Below, piece after piece: positions 1 through 7,946 of a stretch of DNA of 64,000 nt (position 1 is its first letter; each line of letters opens with the position of its first letter). Under the pieces are notes generated by a model. That model saw only the letters and a list, made by a program, of their open reading frames with translations, had not been told where the DNA came from and searched no databases. Both the position numbers and the translations under genes were made by a program. Source of the DNA: Vibrio sp. D404a (lineage in GTDB: Bacteria > Pseudomonadota > Gammaproteobacteria > Enterobacterales > Vibrionaceae); NCBI RefSeq assembly GCF_030248535.1, contig NZ_JAHGAJ010000022.1:62001-126000 (forward strand). Direction: 5' to 3'.

Positions 1-425
1 ATCACAATGTCGATATCGGAACGTTGAGACAGATAGCTACCTAATGTATCTAGCCAAAGATCATTAACAGGCGCAGGTGTCGCAGAACCTGTTTTGAAGT
101 TCACATGATGATTCAGCTTCACCATCACATGGTTACCCGGCAGCACTTCATAATCGATACGGTTCTGTCTAAGGAAAACTTCAAGTGGATCATCGGTAGA
201 AATACCGACACCATAGTTGGTTGTGATAGTCGTTTGAGTTGAGCGTTTCGCCTGTTGGTAATTCGTCACCACGCGAGTCTCTTGCACAACGCCCCACTCT
301 GGATGCATCACATCGTAATCAGTTTGTGGTGCGGTTTCCAACATATTACCGCCAAGCATTGCCATTGAGTTCGTTGTCTCACAACCTACCAATGCCAAGC
401 TGAAAATCAGTGCTAAATACTTCAT
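1..425 (-). CDS. OmpA-family lipoprotein, partial (C-terminus outside window)
   Basis: The reverse strand opens with ATG at 425 and reads MKYLALIFSLALVGCETT, a lipoprotein signal with lipobox LVGC (Cys15). Reading stays open to base 1. The distal part, around residues 118-141, contains VKLNHHVNFKTGSA followed by a segment ending SQRSDIDIV, which resembles the start of an OmpA C-terminal peptidoglycan-binding domain. It is therefore probably an outer-membrane lipoprotein anchored to the cell wall. The gene is cut by the window edge, so the OmpA domain is incomplete and its exact family cannot be settled here. Confidence 0.75.
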   Translation of the reverse strand, partial: MKYLALIFSLALVGCETTNSMAMLGGNMLETAPQTDYDVMHPEWGVVQETRVVTNYQQAKRSTQTTITTNYGVGISTDDPLEVFLRQNRIDYEVLPGNHVMVKLNHHVNFKTGSATPAPVNDLWLDTLGSYLSQRSDIDIV

Positions 426-780
426 TAATTCATCCACCACTCAAACGTATTGCTTCTACCAAACTCTATATCGGCGGCTTTGCTATAACTTTAGCCCAAA
501 CTTGCGATACTTAGTGCGAAACCCTAAACCATTGTATCTGGCGGTTACGGAATCTAGATATTGAAGCATCTGGAATTGATAGCATCTGGCTATGAAACCT
601 GAGTATTCGACTGCACCTTCAAGGTTGGAGATTAAAGGTGCTTTAGATCACAGTTAGCAGCGAATTGAACACAAGCCGCTCAACACGTCGACCTGTTTGC
701 ATTTAATTACTTTATAATTGTTTTCCTATTCCCACTAAATAGTTAGAATTCACCGACTTTTTAACGCTAGAGTAAATTAT
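426..780. other. 355-bp intergenic region between divergent genes
   Basis: This gap separates the reverse-strand OmpA-like lipoprotein from the forward DsbA-like gene, so it must carry both promoters. I see no ORF with a ribosome binding site, no strong hairpin and no repeat. No individual promoter could be assigned with confidence. Confidence 0.4.
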
Positions 781-1407
781 ATGTTCAAGCCATTTACCCA
801 ATTCTTTGTTGCTCTTATCGCTGTAGTAGCCCTAGCAGGCTGTAGCGAAAGCAATGAGCCGCAAGCCGGCGTTCAATACGAAGCGCTTCCTGCCGCGCTG
901 ACCGAATACAATCTTTCTCCAGTTACTGAAATCTTCTCTCTTAACTGTGGTCACTGTCGTACCATGGAGACAGCCATTCCAGAGATCGAGGCACTGACTA
1001 ACCAAAAAATTGGTAAGGTGCACGTAACGTTTAACGAAAGCGCACAAATCAGTGCGATGATCTTTTACACTGCGGTAATGCAACTCAACGACACACCCGA
1101 TCATGCATTTATGGATGAACTGTTTGGCGCTGTTCAAATGGGTGGCGACGCAACACCGGAAGCTCGTCAGCAAGCACTAGAGACTGCGTTTACCTCTCGT
1201 GGTTTGGTGAGCCCATACCAACTAGACAAAGAGCAACAAGCAGCATTGTTCGAATACGTTCAAAAAGCGGAAGAGATTTCAGTTAAAGGTCAAATCAACT
1301 CAGTGCCGACCTTTATCGTAAATGGTAAATACCAAGTATTGACCGCGGGTCACCAAGATCTTGCTGGTATTGGTAAAACCATCAACTACCTTTTGACTCA
1401 GCCTTAA
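781..1407 (+). CDS. DsbA-like thiol:disulfide interchange lipoprotein
   Basis: This 208-residue protein begins with a lipoprotein signal (lipobox LAGC, Cys21). It then has a thioredoxin-fold CXXC pair, C56-G-H-C59, and the cis-proline loop SVPTF with Pro176. CGHC instead of the DsbA CPHC suggests a periplasmic or membrane-anchored disulfide oxidase or isomerase, with a helical insertion between the two motifs as in the DsbA family. It lies 45 bp upstream of an FKBP-type isomerase in the same direction, so the two may form an envelope protein-folding pair. The substrate is unknown. Lipid anchoring is unusual compared with soluble DsbA. Confidence 0.85.
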   Translation: MFKPFTQFFVALIAVVALAGCSESNEPQAGVQYEALPAALTEYNLSPVTEIFSLNCGHCRTMETAIPEIEALTNQKIGKVHVTFNESAQISAMIFYTAVMQLNDTPDHAFMDELFGAVQMGGDATPEARQQALETAFTSRGLVSPYQLDKEQQAALFEYVQKAEEISVKGQINSVPTFIVNGKYQVLTAGHQDLAGIGKTINYLLTQP

Positions 1408-1452
1408 TGGTTTCATTTTAATAACAGAATACGTGTATAAGCAGGTTTAACT

Positions 1453-1926
1453 ATGTCTAAATTTATCATTCCAATTATTGTATTTATCATGGCTGGTTTC
1501 ATGATCTACCGTACCTGGACTAACCACAAAGCGGGTTCAGAGAACTTCGAACAAGGCCAACAGTTCTTAATTGAAAATGGTAAAAAAGAAGGCGTTGTAA
1601 CCACAGAGAGTGGCTTGCAATACCTCGTTCTTGAAGAAGGTACGGGTACAGAACACCCAACTAAAAACAGCCAAGTCACTGTTCACTACCACGGTACGCT
1701 GATTGACGGCACGGTATTCGATAGCTCAGTAGAGCGTGGTGAGCCAATCACTTTCGCACTTAAGCAAGTAATCAAAGGTTGGCAAGAAGGTCTAACTTAT
1801 ATGGTTGAAGGCCAGAAGGTTCGCCTGTTCATTCCTAGCACTCTTGGTTACGGCAAAGGTGGCACAGGTCCAATCCCACCATCAGCAACATTGATCTTTG
1901 ATGTAGAGTTACTGGCTATTAAGTAA
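1453..1926 (+). CDS. FKBP-type peptidyl-prolyl cis-trans isomerase, membrane-anchored
   Basis: The 157-residue protein has one N-terminal hydrophobic segment (about residues 4-20, no lipobox) and a C-terminal FKBP domain (about 60-157). The domain carries the usual motifs VTVHYHGTLIDGTVFDSS, an IKGWQEGL-type loop and GYGKGGTGPIPPSATLIFDVELL. It should catalyse proline isomerisation in proteins; the N-terminal segment would hold it at the inner membrane facing the periplasm. It follows the DsbA-like gene and ends in a clear terminator, so the two genes are probably one transcript. It is closer to FklB/FkpA-type enzymes than to SlyD. Confidence 0.9.
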   Translation: MSKFIIPIIVFIMAGFMIYRTWTNHKAGSENFEQGQQFLIENGKKEGVVTTESGLQYLVLEEGTGTEHPTKNSQVTVHYHGTLIDGTVFDSSVERGEPITFALKQVIKGWQEGLTYMVEGQKVRLFIPSTLGYGKGGTGPIPPSATLIFDVELLAIK

Positions 1927-1944
1927 CAACATCAATTGAACGAC

Positions 1945-1974
1945 AAGCCCTGCCCAAATACGGCGGGGCTTTTT
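1945..1974 (+). terminator. Rho-independent terminator after FKBP gene
   Basis: GCCCTGCC pairs with GGCGGGGC (one G-T wobble) around a 7-base loop and is followed by TTTTT. It lies 21 bp after the FKBP stop codon. Confidence 0.85.
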
Positions 1975-2156
1975 GTTACCATACTTTTATTCTGTTCACT
2001 TCGCCTGTCTCTATCTTCTTGTCTATCTCTATCAAGTTACTCATCTCTATCTAGTTATCTATCCCAATCCATTTACCTAGAAGCTCACCTCTTCTAAACA
2101 CATTATCGTTCAATACCTTATACCTAACGACCTGAATGCAGATCCTTTTATTTACC

Positions 2157-2176
2157 CACTAGACGACTGGTCTAAT
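2157..2176. promoter_or_regulatory. NemR-like operator, copy 1 (autoregulatory)
   Basis: The 20-bp sequence CACTAGACGACTGGTCTAAT contains the near-palindrome TAGAC-N5-GTCTA. It lies 19 bp before the TetR start codon. An identical 20-mer lies before the oxidoreductase gene at 2854. The half-sites resemble the NemR box as I recall it (TAGACC/GGTCTA). Confidence 0.8.
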
Positions 2177-2194
2177 TTTAACTATAGTGACCCA

Positions 2195-2782
2195 ATGAAT
2201 CAGAAAACAAACGACACACGCCTGCATATTTTAAATGTTGGCTACGAACTTATCGTCAACCAAGGCTTTACTGCTGTTGGTCTTTCACAGCTTCTTAAAG
2301 CCGCCGATGTTCCAAAAGGATCCTTCTACCACTACTTCAAATCCAAAGAAGCTTTTGGTGAGGCATTGATCGAGCACTACTTTGATAGTTACTTAACAAG
2401 AATTGAGTCTATCTTAGTACATGGGCAAGGCGATCATGCAGAGCGCCTGTTAGATTACCTCTCTCGCTGGCGTGACACACAAAACGGTGTCTGCAACGCT
2501 CACAAATGTTTGGTTGTAAAGCTCTCAGCAGAGGTATCTGATCTTTCTGATTCAATGCGACTCGCTTTGCAAAAAGGTGCTGACAGTGTGGTTCAGCAAA
2601 TGGCAACGTGTTTAGAAAATGGTGTTAAAGAAGGGTCGATTGCTTCATTAGACCACCAGCAAGTCGCTAAAAACCTTTATTCACTCTGGTTAGGCGCGAG
2701 TCTGTTAAGTAAGTTGAGCCAAAATCCAGATACCCTAGACAGCGCTTTTGACGAAACAAAACGTATCATCGCGCTAGCTTAG
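2195..2782 (+). CDS. TetR-family repressor, NemR-like
   Basis: This 195-residue protein has an N-terminal TetR helix-turn-helix (about residues 8-55; GFTAVGLSQLLKAADVPKGSFYHYFKSKEAF) and an all-helical ligand domain. The ligand domain includes NAHKCLVVKLSAEVSD, similar to the segment of NemR that holds its reactive cysteine. NemR senses electrophiles and hypochlorite and represses an oxidoreductase. Here the repressor lies between two identical operators, one before itself and one before the NADPH-dependent oxidoreductase and GST genes. Autorepression plus control of a downstream detoxification operon is therefore the natural reading. A terminator separates it from that operon. Confidence 0.88.
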   Translation: MNQKTNDTRLHILNVGYELIVNQGFTAVGLSQLLKAADVPKGSFYHYFKSKEAFGEALIEHYFDSYLTRIESILVHGQGDHAERLLDYLSRWRDTQNGVCNAHKCLVVKLSAEVSDLSDSMRLALQKGADSVVQQMATCLENGVKEGSIASLDHQQVAKNLYSLWLGASLLSKLSQNPDTLDSAFDETKRIIALA

Positions 2783-2815
2783 CCACTCGAATGACACGAA
2801 CATAACAATAACTTT

Positions 2816-2844
2816 CCCGCCTCAATAAGATAGGCGGGATTTTT
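2816..2844 (+). terminator. Terminator after TetR gene
   Basis: CCCGCCT pairs with AGGCGGG across a 9-base loop, followed by ATTTTT. It isolates the repressor transcript from the second operator/promoter at 2854. Confidence 0.85.
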
Positions 2845-2853
2845 AGAAACAAA

Positions 2854-2873
2854 CACTAGACGACTGGTCTAAT
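2854..2873. promoter_or_regulatory. NemR-like operator, copy 2 (oxidoreductase operon)
   Basis: This is an exact 20-bp copy of the operator at 2157-2176. It is centred about 37 bp before the start codon of the oxidoreductase gene, where a bound repressor would block the promoter. Confidence 0.8.
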
Positions 2874-2900
2874 ATAAACAGACATCATTAAGGATATCCA

Positions 2901-3926
2901 ATGACTGACAACAGAAGAATCGTACTCGCCTCCCGCCCTGTCGGTGCACCAACAGAACAGAACTTCCGATTAGAGACTGTGACTAAACCAAGTATTAATA
3001 GCGGTGAAGTCTTATTACGCTCGATCTACCTATCACTTGACCCGTACATGCGTGGCCGTATGAATGACGCAAAATCTTACGCAGATCCAGTCGCAATTGA
3101 CGATGTGATGGTCGGCGCAACAGTTTGCCAAGTCGAGCAATCACAACATTCAGACTACCAAGTCGGCGAATGGGTATTGGCGTACACGGGTTGGCAAGAT
3201 TATGGCGTATCTAATGGCGAAGGCTTAGTGAAACTTGGCATGAACCCTAGTCACCCTTCTTTTGCTTTGGGCGTTATGGGTATGCCGGGCTTTACTGCTT
3301 ACATGGGTTTGTTGGATATCGGTCAGCCTAAACAAGGGGACACATTAGTTGTTGCCGCAGCAACTGGCCCCGTTGGCGCAACCGTGGGTCAAATTGGCAA
3401 GCTAAAAGGTTGTCGAGTGATTGGTGTCGCTGGCGGAGAAGAGAAGTGTCGTCACGCAAAAGAAGTACTTGGTTTTGATGAATGTATCGATCATAAAGCG
3501 GATGATTTTGCTGAACAGCTAGCCGCAGCGTGCGACAAAGGCATTGATGTCTACTTCGAAAATGTGGGCGGAAAAGTCTTCGATGCGGTTATGCCATTGC
3601 TAAACACAGGTGCACGCGTGCCAGTTTGTGGCCTTATTTCTCAATACAACGCGACATCACTTCCAGACGGCCCTGATCGCATGTCGGCATTGATGGGGAT
3701 GTTGCTTGTAAAACGTATCAAGATGCAAGGGTTCATTATTTTTGATGACTATGCCCATCGCTACAACGAATTTGCCAGCCAGATGACCAAGTGGCTTTCT
3801 GAGGGCAAGATTCAATACAAAGAACAAGTCGTCGATGGCTTAGAAAACGCGCCTAACGCCTTTATGGGACTCCTAAAAGGTGAGAACTTCGGAAAACTCG
3901 TCATCAAAACTAATCAAGCAAAGTAG
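2901..3926 (+). CDS. NADPH-dependent oxidoreductase, MDR superfamily (CurA-like)
   Basis: The 341-residue medium-chain dehydrogenase/reductase has the opening RIVLASRPVGAPTEQNFRLE, the segment SLDPYMRGRMND, and a nucleotide-binding stretch VVAAATGPVGATVGQIGKL followed by GCRVIGVAGG. These are hallmarks of the zinc-free leukotriene-B4 dehydrogenase/CurA/YncB group, which reduces alpha,beta-unsaturated carbonyls with NADPH. The operator before it matches that of the upstream TetR gene, and a glutathione transferase follows 9 bp later. A role in detoxifying reactive carbonyls is therefore likely. The true substrate cannot be told from sequence. Confidence 0.88.
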   Translation: MTDNRRIVLASRPVGAPTEQNFRLETVTKPSINSGEVLLRSIYLSLDPYMRGRMNDAKSYADPVAIDDVMVGATVCQVEQSQHSDYQVGEWVLAYTGWQDYGVSNGEGLVKLGMNPSHPSFALGVMGMPGFTAYMGLLDIGQPKQGDTLVVAAATGPVGATVGQIGKLKGCRVIGVAGGEEKCRHAKEVLGFDECIDHKADDFAEQLAAACDKGIDVYFENVGGKVFDAVMPLLNTGARVPVCGLISQYNATSLPDGPDRMSALMGMLLVKRIKMQGFIIFDDYAHRYNEFASQMTKWLSEGKIQYKEQVVDGLENAPNAFMGLLKGENFGKLVIKTNQAK

Positions 3927-3935
3927 GCAATAACT

Positions 3936-4553
3936 ATGATCACTCTACACCACCTAAATAAATCTCGCTCAAAGCGAATCATCTGGCTACTAGAAGAGCT
4001 GGGCGTTGAATATCAAATTAAGCCGTACCAACGTGATTCAGTTTCATTCCTAGCACCACCAGAACTTCAGTCTGTTCACCCGTTGGGCAAATCACCAGTT
4101 ATTGAAGATCAAGGTATCGTGATTACCGAGTCAGGTGCGATCACAGATTACTTGATCGAGACCTATGGCAATGGTCGTTTCGCGCCACAAAGAGGAACCA
4201 AAGAGCACCTCGAATACAATCAGTGGCTTCACTTTGCAGAAAGCTCGGGCGTTCTACCATTACTGCTAAAGATCTTTGTCGCCAAAGACGGTTGTGAAAC
4301 CAACTTTTTAGCGCAGTACGCCGATGATGAAAACAATAAAATCATGGCATATCTAGATCAGTCTCTAGAAGGCAAAACCTACCTTGTCGAAGAGACACTG
4401 ACTGGTGCTGACTTCATGATGTCGTTCATCGTTGAAGCGATGGAGAACTTTGGCGTGTCAGCTCCGTACCCTAATCTTGTCGCCTATGCTGAACGTCTCA
4501 AGTCACATGCAAGCTATCAAAAAGCTGAACAACTTGAACAAAAACATAACTAA
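3936..4553 (+). CDS. Glutathione S-transferase family protein
   Basis: This 205-residue protein starts MITLHHLNKSRSKRIIWLLEELGVEYQ, a GST N-terminal thioredoxin fold with a serine-rich catalytic loop. It carries the glutathione-binding VIEDQGIVITESGAITDYLIE segment near residues 52-72, followed by a helical C-terminal domain. It lies 9 bp after the oxidoreductase with its own ribosome binding site (AGGCAA), so it should be in the same NemR-like regulon. Conjugation of electrophiles to glutathione fits the context. A strong terminator ends the operon. Confidence 0.88.
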   Translation: MITLHHLNKSRSKRIIWLLEELGVEYQIKPYQRDSVSFLAPPELQSVHPLGKSPVIEDQGIVITESGAITDYLIETYGNGRFAPQRGTKEHLEYNQWLHFAESSGVLPLLLKIFVAKDGCETNFLAQYADDENNKIMAYLDQSLEGKTYLVEETLTGADFMMSFIVEAMENFGVSAPYPNLVAYAERLKSHASYQKAEQLEQKHN

Positions 4554-4567
4554 TAGTTAGGTCTAGT

Positions 4568-4606
4568 GAAGTCAAAGCCGCTTTTAATCAGCTTTGACTT
4601 CTCATT
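4568..4606 (+). terminator. Terminator after oxidoreductase/GST operon
   Basis: An 11-bp perfect stem, GAAGTCAAAGC with GCTTTGACTTC, encloses a 12-base loop and is followed by a T-rich stretch (TCATTT). It begins 15 bp after the GST stop. Confidence 0.8.
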
Positions 4607-4661
4607 TGCTCTCATTTCGTCAACAATACCGAGCTCTAACGATCGACAATGAGTTCGCCCC

Positions 4662-6350
4662 ATGCCACAACGCTTCTTGCAATTCACCCCACTCGCTTCA
4701 GAGTCTACGTTTAATCAGACACTGCCGACCCGTTTTACCTTTCCGTATTACTATACGCCGAGCAAAATGAGTGAATTCGCAATGGCAGATTTGCAGGCAC
4801 GCTTAATCAAAGCAGGTATTGATAACGCCTCTATTGGGCAGCTTTACGCTGTTTTACTGACCCAAGATACCGCGACTGGCGAGCTCGGTTATTTGAGTGC
4901 ACACTCTGGTCTTAAACCTGATAGCAGTTTAAAAGACGCCTTGTCTTCGATCGACTTTGTGCCATCCGCTTTCAACCAAGCAAACTTCGATCAAACCTGT
5001 CGCGACTTGATTCAACAAGTCGACAACCAAGCCAAAGCTATATTGACATTTGAACAACAACATAATCTTGATGAGCTCTCTACTAAGCTAGAGGCAACCA
5101 AACTGCAATCAGCACAAGAAATCGAAGCGTTTCAAAAACAGATGGCTGGCAACAAAGCAGAGCGTGATGCGATTCGTGCTGCTTATGAAGTCTCTAAAAA
5201 CAACGCACCTGATGCGCAGAGCCAAGAAGAACCAAGCGTTGACGTGATAAAGCAACTCGGCGCTCAGAGCAGTCAAGAAAAGCGCGATCTTAAAAACCTA
5301 AGAGTGCGCTGGAAACAATCGATAGCTCTACTGCAGTCCGAGATCGACCACATTAATTCCACACTGCACGAACAGCGTAAACAACACGCTGAGCTTGCCG
5401 CGGAATTAGAAACTCAGCGTTTATCTAACTATGTATTTCTCAACCAAGGTCGTCAGGGAAAAACGCTGCTTGAGTTATTGGATGGGAAAGAAGCGCTAGT
5501 GGGTTCTGGCGATTGTTGCTTACCCAAGTTACTCAACTTTGCTTTCAAGCATGGCTTAAAACCTTTAGCTTTGGCTGAATTTTGGTGGGGTCGCCCACCA
5601 CAACAAGAAGTGCGTCAGCATGGCAACTTATACCCTGTCTGCCAGAGTCGCAGCTTTGAGATACTCGAGCACCAACTTGAAAGGATTGAACTTGAAGACA
5701 ATCCATTGATCGTCAACCCTGCCGTTGGTAAACAATTTGATATCGTTTATGAAGACAACGATATTGTGGTGGTAAACAAGCCAGCCGAGTTCCTGTCGGT
5801 TCCGGGTAAGTTTATCGAGGACTCTGTCTATTCACGAATAAAACAACGTTACCCTGATGCCACTGGACCTCTGATCATCCATCGCCTAGATATGTCGACC
5901 TCAGGCTTGTTGATTCTGGCTCTGAATGCAGAGTCAAACCGACACATCCAAAAGCAGTTTATCGAACGCACGGTAGAAAAGCGCTATACCGCCCTGTTGG
6001 ATGGCGACGTTAAAGGTGAAGGTGGTGAAATCAGCCTACCTTTGCGTGGAGACATCACAGACCGACCGAGGCAGCTGGTTTGCCAAGCACATGGTAAAAA
6101 GGCGGAAACACGCTGGCAGGTAGTACGTCGTAACGAGGACAAAACTAAAGTTCACCTTTACCCTAAAACAGGTCGCACTCACCAACTTCGTGTACATTGT
6201 GCTCACCCTGAAGGCTTAGGCACGCCCATCACTGGCGATGACCTGTACGGATATAAACGCGACCGTCTCCACTTGCATGCGGGTTACCTTAAACTCATCC
6301 ATCCGACTACTGAGGAGTGGATGGAGTTCGAAGTTCCAAGTGAGTTTTAG
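4662..6350 (+). CDS. RluA-family RNA pseudouridine synthase with long coiled-coil N-terminal extension
   Basis: The 562-residue protein has its RluA catalytic domain at about residues 360-560. The domain includes FDIVYEDNDIVVVNKPAEFLSVPG and the catalytic motif HRLDMSTSG with nucleophile Asp410, and ends with KTGRTHQLRVHCAHPEGLG. It converts uridine to pseudouridine in rRNA or tRNA. About 350 residues precede the domain: a globular start, then a Gln/Glu/Lys-rich helix at about 125-260 that looks like a coiled coil. Standard RluA enzymes have about 220-330 residues, so the extension is notable and may recruit substrate or a partner. It appears monocistronic. I could not assign the target base. 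Confidence 0.85.
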   Translation: MPQRFLQFTPLASESTFNQTLPTRFTFPYYYTPSKMSEFAMADLQARLIKAGIDNASIGQLYAVLLTQDTATGELGYLSAHSGLKPDSSLKDALSSIDFVPSAFNQANFDQTCRDLIQQVDNQAKAILTFEQQHNLDELSTKLEATKLQSAQEIEAFQKQMAGNKAERDAIRAAYEVSKNNAPDAQSQEEPSVDVIKQLGAQSSQEKRDLKNLRVRWKQSIALLQSEIDHINSTLHEQRKQHAELAAELETQRLSNYVFLNQGRQGKTLLELLDGKEALVGSGDCCLPKLLNFAFKHGLKPLALAEFWWGRPPQQEVRQHGNLYPVCQSRSFEILEHQLERIELEDNPLIVNPAVGKQFDIVYEDNDIVVVNKPAEFLSVPGKFIEDSVYSRIKQRYPDATGPLIIHRLDMSTSGLLILALNAESNRHIQKQFIERTVEKRYTALLDGDVKGEGGEISLPLRGDITDRPRQLVCQAHGKKAETRWQVVRRNEDKTKVHLYPKTGRTHQLRVHCAHPEGLGTPITGDDLYGYKRDRLHLHAGYLKLIHPTTEEWMEFEVPSEF

Positions 6351-6402
6351 CTAAATCATTGACTCCAAATTCTGGTTTGATAAACGTGTTTGAGAGTTCA
6401 CC

Positions 6403-6774
6403 CTACAACAAACCTAGAATTGGCGACGCGACATAGCTAGACAATAAAAGAGTTATCATGGCAGGTACACCAGCCTGCCATGTATCAAAACGTACATGGA
6501 AATAGAGTGCGCCAACAGAGACAAAGGCGAGCAAAGTTGCACCTATCATCGAAAACAGCATTGGTGCCCAACCAAGTAATCCCAACACTAGCATTACCGC
6601 ACCTGAAAACTCCAAAACACCCACCAAGAACATGATCTGTCGATTTAACCCATAGCTTTTAAAGAAGGTTAGCTGTGTTTCAAATACCTTTTGATGCCAT
6701 GCCAGTGTTTTGATCGAGCTTGCTAATACAAAAAACAGAACCAATACCCAACTTGCAACAATCGTAATAGTCAT
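6403..6774 (-). CDS. DoxX-like small membrane protein
   Basis: This protein of about 123 residues has four predicted hydrophobic segments and the arrangement LAWHQKVFETQLTFFKSYGLNRQIMFLVGVLEFSGAVMLVLGLLGW typical of DoxX-like/DUF417-type families. I chose ATG at 6774 because AAAGGG lies 8 bases upstream of it; the GTG and ATG further upstream sit too close to that site. It is transcribed divergently from a LysR gene, its likely regulator. DoxX-like proteins sit in the inner membrane and are often linked to redox or thiol stress; the specific activity is unknown. Confidence 0.75.
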   Translation of the reverse strand: MTITIVASWVLVLFFVLASSIKTLAWHQKVFETQLTFFKSYGLNRQIMFLVGVLEFSGAVMLVLGLLGWAPMLFSMIGATLLAFVSVGALYFHVRFDTWQAGVPAMITLLLSSYVASPILGLL

Positions 6775-6881
6775 CTTCATCACCCTTTATTTCTCTAGAA
6801 AGTGAGGATATTTAACCATTCAACTTTCGACCGATAAATGCTAATTTTTAGATAGCATAAATTCCAAATTAGAATGTGAAA

Positions 6882-7781
6882 ATGGATAAAATCGACTGTA
6901 TCAAGGTATTTGTGGTCACAGCGCGGCTCAATAGTTTCACGCTTGCGGCCAATGAATTGGGCACGACTCAAAGCGCTGTCAGCAAAAAGATCGCGTGGCT
7001 AGAAGAAAATCTAAAACTCACTCTGTTTCAGCGCAACAGTCGCAAAATCGCTTTGACACCTGTTGGCCGTGACTATCAAACGTACTGTTTGCGATTTCTC
7101 GATGAAATGACCAGCTTTGAGGCGCAATTAACCAGAGAATCACAGTCTGTTGAGGGTGAACTCAAGCTCTCCGCACCTTCGGCCTTTTCAAATCAAGTCT
7201 TGGTCCATCCGTTAAAAGCCTTTATCGAGCGTCATCCTAAGATTCGTATCAACCTAAGCGTTAACGACAACCTTATTAACTTGAATGATCATACCGTGGA
7301 TCTAGCGATCAGAGCTTCAAGACTCAGTGACTCTAATCTAAAAGCCAAGCTGCTTTTTGAAAACCGCGTCCGCTATTACACTGCGCCAAACTACATTGAT
7401 AAATTCGGCGCGCCCCAAACACCGAACGACTTAGCTGCTCACCAATGCCTGACTTATTCGCTGATGAAGCCATCACACGATTGGTATTTTAAAGATAAAT
7501 CGGGACAAGAGAACAAGATCCGAGTTAATGAATACTTCTCTTCAGACAGCCCAGAAACGCTACTGACCATGACAAAATTGGGATTGGGGATTTGCGCACT
7601 GCCAAGTTGGATGGGAGAAGAGTCAGTCCAACAAGGGGATTTGGTTGAAGTATTAACACCTTGGAGCCGACAAAAACTCCCTATGTACCTGCTCTACCAT
7701 CCGAGCGATTACCTACCGCTTAGACTGAGGACATTGATTGACTTTCTCTCAGACTACTTCGCAGAACACTCCTCCCTGTGA
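6882..7781 (+). CDS. LysR-family transcriptional regulator
   Basis: The N-terminus MDKIDCIKVFVVTARLNSFTLAANELGTTQSAVSKKIAWLEENLKLTLFQRNSRKIALT is a canonical LysR winged helix (residues 1-60). A periplasmic-binding-like effector domain of about 210 residues follows. I prefer ATG 6882 to GTG 6876 because it gives the family-typical N-terminus; neither has a strong ribosome binding site. It is divergent from the DoxX-like gene with about 107 bp between them, the classic layout for a LysR regulator and its target. The inducer is unknown. Confidence 0.88.
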   Translation: MDKIDCIKVFVVTARLNSFTLAANELGTTQSAVSKKIAWLEENLKLTLFQRNSRKIALTPVGRDYQTYCLRFLDEMTSFEAQLTRESQSVEGELKLSAPSAFSNQVLVHPLKAFIERHPKIRINLSVNDNLINLNDHTVDLAIRASRLSDSNLKAKLLFENRVRYYTAPNYIDKFGAPQTPNDLAAHQCLTYSLMKPSHDWYFKDKSGQENKIRVNEYFSSDSPETLLTMTKLGLGICALPSWMGEESVQQGDLVEVLTPWSRQKLPMYLLYHPSDYLPLRLRTLIDFLSDYFAEHSSL

Positions 7782-7807
7782 AAATAGCAAGGCTATACTG
7801 AGGTCAT

Positions 7808-7855
7808 AAAAAACGGGCGGTATCAACTCTGGATATAGAGTGAATACCGCCCGTT
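7808..7855 (-). terminator. Terminator (reverse strand) between LysR and dacA ends
   Basis: A 12-bp perfect inverted repeat, AACGGGCGGTAT with ATACCGCCCGTT, encloses a 20-base loop that itself contains an imperfect repeat. On the reverse strand the stem is followed by TTTTTT, so it serves dacA. It may also stop LysR transcription on the forward strand. Confidence 0.8.
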
Positions 7856-7946
7856 AACTGTTCAAATTTCTATTGCTGTCTGCGCTTTCTTACTTCACTC
7901 GCTTACTTCACACCGCTAGCAAATCAGAGCGTCAGACCAGTGAAAC

